Shown: positions 1 through 5,609, counted from the first letter of the stretch. The stretch: DNA of 9,479 nt from Candidatus Dadabacteria bacterium UBA2774 (GCA_002352485.1 DEIM01000086.1:901-10379), one strand, 5' to 3'. Translations and numbers: made by a program. The notes: a model not told the origin generated them from the sequence alone.

Positions 1-162
1 CACAGCGACGCCAGGGAATTAATATTAATCAATTCGAGCTTGCGGTGAATCAGGATTCTGGATAATATCATACTAGATGTTTCCGTGTCCGGAATACTCA
101 ACTGGTTAACGGTCTCTTTTCCATAAGGGGTGATTTTAAGATTAAGATTACGGTGCCGATAT
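1..162. other. Upstream region of parA, no assigned gene
   Basis: No gene can be assigned with confidence in this stretch. On the + strand the three frames are closed early by stops, the longest being a 20-codon tail ending in TAA at 63-65. It contains a weak promoter candidate (40-68) and a short hairpin (81-94). On the minus strand one frame is open from codon 182 to the window edge and is described separately. The rsmG/mnmG genes that often precede parA in bacteria are not recognisable here. Confidence 0.4.
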
Positions 163-182
163 ATGGGTAAGGTAATAAGCAT
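1..182 (-). CDS. Possible partial hypothetical ORF, minus strand (doubtful)
   Basis: This minus-strand frame is open from an ATG at 182 past position 1, about 60 codons with no stop, and its 3' end lies outside the window. The translation contains stretches such as ITPYGKETVNQLSIPDTE and ILIHRKLELINI, which have a protein-like composition but match no family I recognise. Possible later starts are a TTG at 101 and an ATG at 71; none has a good SD sequence. The ATG at 182 would overlap the first 20 nt of parA in divergent orientation, so a real gene would more likely begin at 101 or 71. An open frame of this length can arise by chance, so this is only a candidate. Confidence 0.2.
   Translation of the reverse strand, partial: MLITLPIYRHRNLNLKITPYGKETVNQLSIPDTETSSMILSRILIHRKLELININSLASL
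40..68 (+). promoter_or_regulatory. Candidate sigma70 promoter for parA
   Basis: The sequence has TTGCGG at 40-45 as a -35 and TAATAT at 63-68 as a -10, with a 17-nt spacer. An overlapping GATAAT at 61-66 is closer to the -10 consensus but has a short spacer. Both hexamers are imperfect. Transcription would start near 75 and give a leader of roughly 90 nt before the parA ATG. This is a pattern match only. Confidence 0.25.
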
Positions 183-1005
183 TTCAAATCAGAAGGGCGG
201 GGTCGGGAAAACGACTACTGTTGTAAACTTGGCCTCATCACTTGCCGCTGCCCAGAAGAAAACATTGATAATAGACTTTGATCCTCAGGCAAACGCCACG
301 AGCGGCATAGGTGTAGACAGGGAGGGGATTGAGAAAAGTATTTACGATGCGCTTGTCGGCGAGACAGATATTAAAGAAATGATTGTTGAAGTTGAGCCTG
401 ATTCGCTAAAGGGTTATTTGTGCGCTGTGCCGGCTACTCCCGAGCTTGCTGGAGCAGAGATTGAGCTCATACACTTGGAGCACAGGGAGTGGAGGTTAAA
501 GCGGGCTATTGAGTCCATAGCCGCAGAGTTCGAATTCATACTGATAGATTGCCCTCCTTCATTGAGTCTACTTACCGTAAACGCGCTCACTGCTTCGGAT
601 TCGGTGTTGATTCCTGTGCAGTGCGAGTACTATGCTATGGAGGGACTGGGGCAGCTGAAGAGAACTATTTCGCTTATAAAACAGAGGTTAAACCCGGAGC
701 TTGCTGTAGAAGGTTATCTGCTTACGATGTTTGATTCGCGCAACAATATCTGCCACGTAGTGGCAAATGAGCTCAAATCATATTTCGGAGGCGATGTGTT
801 TGAGACAATAATAAACAGAAATGTAAAGTTGGCAGAGTCCCCAAGTTTCGGTAAGCCGGCGCTGCTATATGACATCAAGTCTATGGGTGCACAGAGCTAT
901 ATAGCGCTTGCGCAAGAGCTTATAAAAAGAAATAGCCCCGTTGTTAGCACGGGGGCGGAGAAGATCCTGGGAGGTGCGGGAGTTGAAAAAAACTACTTTG
1001 GGTAG
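163..1005 (+). CDS. parA: ParA/Soj chromosome-partitioning ATPase
   Basis: ParA is a ParA/MinD-type ATPase that binds the nucleoid non-specifically as an ATP dimer. Together with ParB-parS complexes it drives origin segregation. The 280-residue product starts MGKVISISNQKGGVGKTT, with the deviant Walker A box KGGVGKTT at residues 11-18 (signature Lys11, Lys16). The A' motif IIDFDPQAN follows with Asp40, and the Walker B ILIDCPPS has Asp129. Length is typical of chromosomal Soj proteins. I chose ATG 163 because it puts the family-conserved N-terminus at residue 1. An in-frame GTG at 130 would add 11 Arg/Leu-rich residues not normal for the family. Neither start has a well-spaced SD; a GGGGTGAT stretch lies about 30 nt upstream of the ATG. 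The 3' end overlaps parB by 23 nt, so the two are probably translationally coupled. Confidence 0.96.
   Translation: MGKVISISNQKGGVGKTTTVVNLASSLAAAQKKTLIIDFDPQANATSGIGVDREGIEKSIYDALVGETDIKEMIVEVEPDSLKGYLCAVPATPELAGAEIELIHLEHREWRLKRAIESIAAEFEFILIDCPPSLSLLTVNALTASDSVLIPVQCEYYAMEGLGQLKRTISLIKQRLNPELAVEGYLLTMFDSRNNICHVVANELKSYFGGDVFETIINRNVKLAESPSFGKPALLYDIKSMGAQSYIALAQELIKRNSPVVSTGAEKILGGAGVEKNYFG
969..976 (+). promoter_or_regulatory. Strong Shine-Dalgarno fixing the parB TTG start
   Basis: GGGAGGTG lies inside the 3' end of parA and is followed by a 6-nt spacer and the TTG at 983. The match to the anti-SD sequence is long and the spacing is near ideal. It supports the TTG over the in-frame ATG at 941, which would prepend 14 Arg-rich residues that read as parA in another frame. 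Confidence 0.75.
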
Positions 1006-1840
1006 AGGGCTTGACGCTCTTATTCCTAAGGAAACCGTGGAGGTTGGGTCTTCCGGGGGTACGGGATTTATCGTTGCCGGAGTGCAAGAGGTTACGCCCA
1101 ACCGGTCTCAGCCTAGAAAGGACTTTGATGATGAGTCGATTGCTGAGCTTGCCGCGTCGATAAAAGAAAAAGGAATAATACAGCCGATCGTTGTGAGAAA
1201 TACCCCGGGCGGTTATGAGATAATCGCGGGGGAAAGAAGGTGGAGAGCGGCACAGAGAGCAGGGCTTACAAAAGTACCGATAATAGTTAAAGACGTCTCT
1301 GACAGAGAAGTGCTTGAGCTTGCTCTCATTGAGAACCTTCAGCGTGAAGACTTAAATCCTATAGAAGAGGCCATGGCGTATAGTCAGCTCATTCAGGATT
1401 TCGGGCTTACTCACGAAGATGTCTCAGGACGAATTGGAAAGGATAGATCAACAATAACGAACCAGCTAAGACTCTTGAAGCTTACCGAGGAAGCTAAGCA
1501 GGCTCTTGTCGACGGAGAAATATCCGCAGGTCATGCGCGGGCTTTACTCAGTATAGAGTTAGAGGAAATATCCCTGCAAGTCTTAAACGCTATAATAAAA
1601 CAGAGGCTTTCCGTAAGAATGACCGAGAGTCTTATACGGAAACTATCTCAGGAAAAAAAATCGGTCGCCGAGCCACAAGGAGAGGATATATATTTGAGAC
1701 AGATGGCGGATGAGCTTAAGAGAAACTTGAACACTAAGGTAAGGATTGTAAATAAGAAAGGGAAGGGTAAGATAGAGATTGAGTATTACTCTCAGGACGA
1801 GCTGGACAGACTCTGCCGTATTTTAATGGACAGCCAATAA
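983..1840 (+). CDS. parB: ParB/Spo0J centromere-binding CTPase
   Basis: ParB loads at parS sites, slides as a CTP-dependent clamp and recruits ParA and SMC for origin segregation. From the TTG at 983 the product is 285 residues and begins with the conserved KKTTLGRGLDALIP tail, the ParA-stimulating end of the family. The N-terminal CTPase domain carries the ITPNRSQPR-like box (VTPNRSQPRKDF, about 38-48), the GERRWRA motif (83-89) and ENLQREDLNPIEEA (117-130). A helix-turn-helix for parS recognition follows at about 140-165 (LTHEDVSGRIGKDRSTITN). A linker and a C-terminal dimerisation domain (about 235-285) complete it. Everything expected is present and the length is normal. It overlaps parA by 23 nt, and purS begins 21 nt after its stop. 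Confidence 0.96.
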   Translation: MKKTTLGRGLDALIPKETVEVGSSGGTGFIVAGVQEVTPNRSQPRKDFDDESIAELAASIKEKGIIQPIVVRNTPGGYEIIAGERRWRAAQRAGLTKVPIIVKDVSDREVLELALIENLQREDLNPIEEAMAYSQLIQDFGLTHEDVSGRIGKDRSTITNQLRLLKLTEEAKQALVDGEISAGHARALLSIELEEISLQVLNAIIKQRLSVRMTESLIRKLSQEKKSVAEPQGEDIYLRQMADELKRNLNTKVRIVNKKGKGKIEIEYYSQDELDRLCRILMDSQ

Positions 1841-1861
1841 CTCCCTTATTAGTGAGATAAA

Positions 1862-2122
1862 ATGAAAGAGTTCAGAGTCAAAATAGAGGTCAAATTAAAA
1901 CCGGTAGTTTTAGACCCGCAGGGTAAAACCGTTCTTCAGGCACTCAAAAACCTCGGATACGACGAGGTAGGGGACGCCAGGATCGGAAAGCTCATCGAGC
2001 TTACTGTAAATGACGGAAGCACTGAGAAAGTAAAAGAGCGTGTAGACGAAATGTGTAAAAAACTCCTTTCAAATCCGGTGATTGAGAATTTTGAAGTAAA
2101 TATAGAAGAGCAAAATGCTTAA
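1862..2122 (+). CDS. purS: Phosphoribosylformylglycinamidine synthase subunit PurS
   Basis: PurS is the small bridging subunit of the three-part FGAM synthase (PurS-PurQ-PurL), which converts FGAR to FGAM in the fourth step of purine synthesis. It helps pass ammonia from PurQ to PurL. The 86-residue product has the typical short ferredoxin-like pattern: an N-terminal beta strand (EFRVKIEVKLK), the hallmark VLDPQGKTVLQALKNLGY (about 16-33), then DARIGKLIELTV and a C-terminal strand near VIENFEVNI. The ATG is preceded by GTGAG at 1852-1856 with a 5-nt spacer. It sits 21 nt behind parB and overlaps purQ by 8 nt, so it is likely co-transcribed with both. Confidence 0.95.
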   Translation: MKEFRVKIEVKLKPVVLDPQGKTVLQALKNLGYDEVGDARIGKLIELTVNDGSTEKVKERVDEMCKKLLSNPVIENFEVNIEEQNA

Positions 2123-2834
2123 ATTCGGAATTGTCGTTTTTCCCGGGTCCAACTGCGACCACGACTGCTACCATACTATAAAACATGTACTCGGCCACGA
2201 TGCCCGATTCGTCTGGCATGAGGAGACGGATATCTCTGATTATGACTGTATTATCATTCCCGGCGGTTTTTCCTACGGCGATTACCTGAGGACGGGGTCG
2301 ATTGCGAGCTTGTCTCCGATTATGAAATCTGTCTCGGAATACGCATCCGCCGGAGGAGCGGTAATAGGCATATGCAACGGATTTCAGGTGCTTGTAGAGG
2401 CGGGGCTTCTTCCTGGCTCACTCATTAAAAACGCATCGCTAAAATTTATCTGCAAGTGGGTTTATTTAAAGCTCGAAAATAATGATACGTTATTTACTTC
2501 GAATATGAATAAGGGGGATGTACTGAGGATTCCCGTGGCGCACGGAGAAGGGAATTACTTCTGCACCGCAGAGGATTTAAAGGAGCTTGAGTCCAACGGT
2601 CAGGTCGTGTTTAGGTATTCAAGCCCGGCAGGAGAAGTAACAGAGGAAGCGAACCCGAACGGCTCATTGAATAATATCGCCGGCATATCGAATAAAGAGG
2701 GCAATGTGCTTGGGATGATGCCTCATCCCGAAAGGTGCTCCGAGGGGATAATGGGCGGGGAGGACGGAAGAGCGATTTTCGAATCCCTTATATCGAATCT
2801 TCATCAAAAAGGTAGGGTAAAGAAAGAGGCCTGA
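2115..2834 (+). CDS. purQ: Phosphoribosylformylglycinamidine synthase, glutaminase subunit PurQ
   Basis: PurQ is the class I glutamine amidotransferase subunit of FGAM synthase; it hydrolyses glutamine and supplies ammonia to PurL. The 239-residue protein opens KFGIVVFPGSNCDHD, a PurQ hallmark, followed by IIPGGFSYGDYLR (48-59). The nucleophile elbow GICNGFQVL carries Cys87. The remaining catalytic pair, His204 and Glu206, lies in MMPHPER (201-207). Length fits stand-alone PurQ (about 220-250). The start overlaps the purS stop by 8 nt. purL does not follow, so the synthetase subunit must lie elsewhere. The last 12 or so residues are basic and variable and look like an ordinary tail. Confidence 0.97.
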   Translation: MLKFGIVVFPGSNCDHDCYHTIKHVLGHDARFVWHEETDISDYDCIIIPGGFSYGDYLRTGSIASLSPIMKSVSEYASAGGAVIGICNGFQVLVEAGLLPGSLIKNASLKFICKWVYLKLENNDTLFTSNMNKGDVLRIPVAHGEGNYFCTAEDLKELESNGQVVFRYSSPAGEVTEEANPNGSLNNIAGISNKEGNVLGMMPHPERCSEGIMGGEDGRAIFESLISNLHQKGRVKKEA

Positions 2835-2857
2835 AAAGATAAGGTTCTGGGTTCATT

Positions 2858-3001
2858 ATGATAAAGCTCTTAATTCTATTATCAATTGTCCTTATTGCCT
2901 TTTGGTTAGGCAAGCAGTCGGCACTGGCGAGAAGGAAAGAAGTAAAAAAAAGAGATACGGACAATAAACCACCCGTGATAGATATAGAGACCGAGGATTA
3001 A
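2858..3001 (+). CDS. Small single-pass membrane protein, function unknown
   Basis: This 47-codon frame (ATG 2858, TAA 2999-3001) encodes a protein with one strongly hydrophobic helix (residues 4-18, LLILLSIVLIAFWLG). A basic stretch (ARRKEVKKR, about 24-32) and an acidic tail (VIDIETED) follow. The basic side after the helix predicts the N-terminus outside and the C-terminus in the cytoplasm. A weak AAGG lies about 13 nt upstream of the ATG. It starts 23 nt after purQ on the same strand, so it could be the last gene of that transcript. The helix-then-charged-tail layout resembles many short bacterial membrane proteins, some of which carry a C-terminal Cys cluster; this one has no cysteine. 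I do not recognise a family. Confidence 0.55.
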   Translation: MIKLLILLSIVLIAFWLGKQSALARRKEVKKRDTDNKPPVIDIETED

Positions 3002-3111
3002 AGTTACACCGTAAGCACTCTTGTTTGTACCGTTTAAGCCTCTATGGTACCCTTAAATGCTGTAATTAGTTTGCATAACTCATCTAGATTATTGGAGCAA
3101 GGCTATAATCT

Positions 3112-3351
3112 ATGGAGAATAATAAAGTTAACGCTCAGATAGATATAACTAAAGAAATCTGCCCTATGACATTTGTAAAAACAAAACTGAAATTGGAAAC
3201 TATGTCCTCGGGGCAGGTACTCGAAGTTACGCTCAGGGAAGGGGAGCCTCTGATTAACGTTCCGCGGAGCGTGGAGCAGGAAGGGCATAAAGTCCTTGAT
3301 ATCCACAGGGAGGAAGGGGACGTTTTTAAAATCCTTATTGAGCGCTGCTGA
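3112..3351 (+). CDS. TusA/SirA-family sulfur-carrier protein
   Basis: TusA-family proteins carry sulfur as a cysteine persulfide and hand it between sulfurtransferases and biosynthetic enzymes. The 79-residue product has the family signature as ITKEICPMTFVKTKLKLE (about 12-29). The persulfide-forming Cys is residue 17, followed by Pro18; the CPxP of E. coli TusA reads CPMT here. The rest fits the compact beta-alpha fold: SGQVLEVTLREGEPLINVPRS, then DVFKILIERC. The final residue is also a cysteine (Cys79), which is unusual. The ATG has AAGG at 3099-3102 with a 9-nt spacer, and an in-frame TAA just upstream rules out a longer start. Its stop overlaps the cysteine synthase start by one base (TGATG), so the two are almost certainly coupled. 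It may supply sulfur to the operon. It lacks a C-terminal Gly-Gly and so is not a ThiS/CysO protein. Confidence 0.88.
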   Translation: MENNKVNAQIDITKEICPMTFVKTKLKLETMSSGQVLEVTLREGEPLINVPRSVEQEGHKVLDIHREEGDVFKILIERC

Positions 3352-4298
3352 TGGATGCATCCCTAGCCAGAAAAAAGACTTTTGACAGCAGACTTAAGAG
3401 GGTCGATTCCGTAATAGAGCTTATCGGAAACACGCCTCTTATAAAGTTGACGCATATAACGGAAGGATTGAGCCCTGGGGTGGAGGTATATGCTAAAGCA
3501 GAGTGGTTTAACCCCGGCGGCTCGGTAAAGGACAGGCCTGCGTTATGGATGGTCCTTGACGGTATACGTACTGGGAAGCTTACTCACGATAAGATACTCA
3601 TGGACTCATCCTCGGGTAACACCGCTATAGCCTACGCGATGATAGGCGCTGCTCTGGGGTACAAGGTTGAGCTTGTTATTCCAGAGAATATAAACATAGA
3701 AAGAAAGAAGACACTTAAGGCATTCGGGGCTAAGGTTATTTATTCAGACCCTCTTGAGGGCTCTGACGGGGCGATCCGTCTGGCAAGGAAGCTCAAAAAA
3801 GAGGAGCCTGATAAGTATTTTATGCCGGATCAGTATAACAACCCTGAAAACCCAAAAGCTCATTACGATACTACAGCTATGGAAATCTGGGATCAGACCG
3901 ACGGGCGTATTACGCATTTTATTGCCGGGCTTGGGACAAGCGGCACTTTTATGGGGACATCCCGGAGGCTCAAAGAGCTTAACCCTAATATTCACACCGT
4001 AGCGGTCGAGCCTTCTGAAGCTCTTCACGGTCTAGAGGGTATGAAGCATATGCCGACCTCAATAGTGCCCGGCATCTTTGATTCCGAGTATCCGGATGAG
4101 ATTTTCCGCGTAGATACGGAAGACGCCTACGTAACTATGAAGGACCTCTTAAAAAAAGAGGGTATATTCGTCGGGCATTCGGGCGGGGCAGTGGCCTATG
4201 CTACACTCGAGCAGGCAAAAAAGCTTGAGGAAGGGGTTCTGGTTACAGTATTTCCCGACGGCGGCTATAGATATCTGAGCGGAGGACTCTGGTGGTAA
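3351..4298 (+). CDS. cysM: PLP-dependent cysteine synthase (CysK/CysM family)
   Basis: This fold-type II PLP enzyme forms L-cysteine from an activated serine (O-acetyl- or O-phosphoserine) and a sulfur donor. In the 315-residue protein, Lys60 in NPGGSVKDRPA is the PLP Schiff-base lysine. SSSGNT (86-91) is the substrate loop, usually TSGNT. GLGTSGT (193-199) binds the cofactor phosphate, and HSGGA (276-280) holds Ser277 facing the pyridine nitrogen. An extension of about 20 residues precedes the usual start (VIELIGNTPLIKL). The C-terminus ends soon after FPDGGYRYLSGGLWW, which is short. Neighbouring Mec-like and E1-like genes suggest a sulfur-carrier-dependent CysM (as in the Mycobacterium mec-cysO-cysM system) rather than a sulfide-dependent CysK. 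That substrate choice is inferred from context. It overlaps tusA by 1 nt and the JAMM gene by 7 nt. Confidence 0.93.
   Translation: MDASLARKKTFDSRLKRVDSVIELIGNTPLIKLTHITEGLSPGVEVYAKAEWFNPGGSVKDRPALWMVLDGIRTGKLTHDKILMDSSSGNTAIAYAMIGAALGYKVELVIPENINIERKKTLKAFGAKVIYSDPLEGSDGAIRLARKLKKEEPDKYFMPDQYNNPENPKAHYDTTAMEIWDQTDGRITHFIAGLGTSGTFMGTSRRLKELNPNIHTVAVEPSEALHGLEGMKHMPTSIVPGIFDSEYPDEIFRVDTEDAYVTMKDLLKKEGIFVGHSGGAVAYATLEQAKKLEEGVLVTVFPDGGYRYLSGGLWW
4281..4285 (+). promoter_or_regulatory. Shine-Dalgarno supporting the GTG start of the JAMM gene
   Basis: GGAGG inside the end of cysM is followed by a 6-nt spacer and the GTG at 4292. It supports this non-ATG start and the 7-nt overlap with cysM. Confidence 0.65.
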
Positions 4299-4705
4299 AG
4301 ATTAATGAAAGCTCTTATAACGCTATTATCAAACACGCGGAAGCAGGATTTCCTCATGAAGTGTGCGGAGTGCTTATTGGGCAAGACCACACTATTACCG
4401 ACTATAAAGAATGCAATAATTTAAATACCGAGAGGGCCCATGACCGATATGAGCTCGACCCGCTCTCTTTTAAGGAAGCGGATGACTATTCAAGAGAAGT
4501 AGGAAAGGAAATTATCGGCATTTATCATTCCCATCCGGATCATCCCTCTATGGCTTCAGAGACCGATAGACAAAGGGCATGGCCCGAGTGGATATACATT
4601 ATCTTCTCTATAAATAAGGGTAAATATAACGATGCCCGAGCCTGGATATTGGAAGACTCGGGAGAAAAATTCTACGAGGAACCTATTGAAGTCACTCCAG
4701 ATTAA
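4292..4705 (+). CDS. Mec-like JAMM/JAB1 zinc metallopeptidase (M67 family)
   Basis: JAMM peptidases of this clade, typified by Mycobacterium Mec, cleave cysteine from the C-terminus of a CysO-cysteine adduct. Related bacterial members process other ubiquitin-like sulfur carriers. The 137-residue protein is a stand-alone JAMM domain with all expected residues: Glu23 in FPHEVCGVLIG, then IGIYHSHPDHPSMASETD (75-92), with zinc ligands His79, His81 and Asp92 and catalytic-site Ser89. Length is typical of the single-domain family. It starts with GTG backed by GGAGG, overlaps cysM by 7 nt and precedes the E1-like gene by 12 nt. The context points to releasing cysteine from a carrier protein, but the carrier itself is not encoded here. 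The exact substrate is therefore inferred. Confidence 0.9.
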   Translation: MVKINESSYNAIIKHAEAGFPHEVCGVLIGQDHTITDYKECNNLNTERAHDRYELDPLSFKEADDYSREVGKEIIGIYHSHPDHPSMASETDRQRAWPEWIYIIFSINKGKYNDARAWILEDSGEKFYEEPIEVTPD

Positions 4706-4710
4706 GAGGT
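4705..4710 (+). promoter_or_regulatory. Shine-Dalgarno for the TTG start of the E1-like gene
   Basis: AGAGGT overlaps the last base of the JAMM gene's stop codon and precedes the TTG at 4718 by 7 nt. It supports a TTG start that yields the canonical LTEEQIYRYSRHILLPEVG opening of MoeB/ThiF proteins. Confidence 0.6.
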
Positions 4711-4717
4711 AAAACCA

Positions 4718-5527
4718 TTGCGGCTAACAGAAGAGCAGATATATAGATATAGCAGACACATACTTCTTCCCGAAGTAGGCGGCGTAGGTCAGGAGAAGCT
4801 CCTTCGCGCTAAGGTTTTTTGCGTAGGCGTAGGGGGCTTGGGATCGCCCGTGGCGCTGTATCTGGCCGCGGCAGGGCTCGGCACTTTAGGAATCGCCGAT
4901 TCAGACCAGGTGGATATCTCGAATCTTCAAAGACAAGTGCTCCATTATACTGACGATATCGGCAAGCCGAAAACACATTCTGCCAGAGAGAAGCTCCAAA
5001 AGCTGAACCCTGATGTGAATGTAATTGTTTATAAAGACCTCATCACCATGGATAATATTAGAGAGTTGGTCAAGGAGTACGATATAGTGATAGACGGCTC
5101 TGATAACTTCCCCACGCGTTATCTGTTGAACGACGCTTGTTATTTTGAGAAAAAAACCTTGATTTCGGGCGCCTTATTTCAATTCGAAGGCCAGCTTTCG
5201 GTTTTCAAAACGCATAAGGGGGGAGCCTGCTACAGGTGTCTTTACCCTGAAATACCACCCAAGGGAATGGTGCCGACATGTGAGGAGGCGGGAATCCTGG
5301 GCGCGGTCGCGGGCACAATTGGGACTATGCAGGCGGTAGAGACGTTAAAAGAGGTTCTAGATATAGGGGAGCCGCTCGTGGACAAGCTCCTTACGATGAA
5401 TGCTCTAAGTATGTCTTTTAATACCGTTAAGATCACAAAAGATCCCGAGTGTCATTTGTGCGGAGAAAATCCCACTATTCTTAGTATTGAAGAGTATAAA
5501 GAGCACAGCTGCGATATAGAGGACTAG
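4718..5527 (+). CDS. moeB: MoeB/ThiF-family E1-like adenylyltransferase
   Basis: MoeB/ThiF enzymes adenylate the C-terminal glycine of ubiquitin-fold sulfur carriers (MoaD, ThiS, CysO) so that the tail can be converted to a thiocarboxylate. The 269-residue protein opens TEEQIYRYSRHILLPEVGG. The nucleotide motif GVGGLGSP spans 37-44, with Asp61 for ribose binding, and the DGSDN motif (126-130) carries Asp129. A zinc site is formed by Cys171/Cys174 (CYRC) and Cys245/Cys248 (CHLC). Cys188 in VPTCEEAGILGAVAG matches the conserved crossover-loop cysteine. No C-terminal rhodanese domain is present, unlike MoeZ or MOCS3-type proteins, so sulfur must come from another protein, perhaps the TusA-like product. 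Placement as the last gene of the cysteine operon suggests it serves a CysO-like carrier. A molybdopterin or thiamine role cannot be excluded. Confidence 0.92.
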   Translation: MRLTEEQIYRYSRHILLPEVGGVGQEKLLRAKVFCVGVGGLGSPVALYLAAAGLGTLGIADSDQVDISNLQRQVLHYTDDIGKPKTHSAREKLQKLNPDVNVIVYKDLITMDNIRELVKEYDIVIDGSDNFPTRYLLNDACYFEKKTLISGALFQFEGQLSVFKTHKGGACYRCLYPEIPPKGMVPTCEEAGILGAVAGTIGTMQAVETLKEVLDIGEPLVDKLLTMNALSMSFNTVKITKDPECHLCGENPTILSIEEYKEHSCDIED

Positions 5528-5549
5528 GCTATTTCAAAAGCGGTTCTTT

Positions 5550-5574
5550 TATAACTTTTATATCTAAAGTTATA
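5550..5574. repeat. Perfect 9-bp inverted repeat upstream of nuoN promoter
   Basis: TATAACTTT (5550-5558) and its exact reverse complement AAAGTTATA (5566-5574) are separated by 7 nt. The repeat begins 22 nt after the moeB stop and ends 6 nt before the TTGACA of the nuoN promoter candidate. The stem is AT-rich and no T-run follows, so it is a poor intrinsic terminator. Its position fits a regulator-binding site upstream of the -35 element, or a weak 3'-end structure for the cysteine operon. Confidence 0.5.
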
Positions 5575-5580
5575 CCCAAC

Positions 5581-5609
5581 TTGACAACCCTTTATAGCTC
5601 CCACATACT
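5581..5609 (+). promoter_or_regulatory. Sigma70-type promoter candidate for nuoN
   Basis: A perfect -35 TTGACA (5581-5586), a 17-nt spacer and a -10 CATACT (5604-5609, four of six consensus bases) predict a transcript start near 5616 and a leader of about 54 nt. It is the best promoter match I found in the window. It indicates that nuoN is transcribed separately from the cysteine operon. Confidence 0.5.

Noticed and set aside
130..162. GTG at 130 as an upstream start of parA
   Set aside because: The extra 11 residues (ILRLRLRCRY) are not family-like, and the conserved ParA N-terminus begins exactly at ATG 163.
3027..3050. Inverted repeat GTACC/GGTAC between the small ORF and the TusA-like gene
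   Set aside because: The arms are 5 bp with a 14-nt loop and no T-run, which is expected by chance.
3104..3109. TATAAT just before the TusA-like ATG as a -10 element
   Set aside because: A start 6-7 nt downstream would fall inside the coding region, and no -35 lies at a suitable distance.
3103..3122. Shared AATCTATGG at the starts of the TusA-like gene and ftsK as a regulatory motif
   Set aside because: Nine bases shared, partly due to the start codon itself, is too short to separate from chance.
3744..4028. Open frames on both strands within cysM
   Set aside because: They lie entirely inside a well-supported PLP enzyme, have no recognisable motif and no independent start signals.
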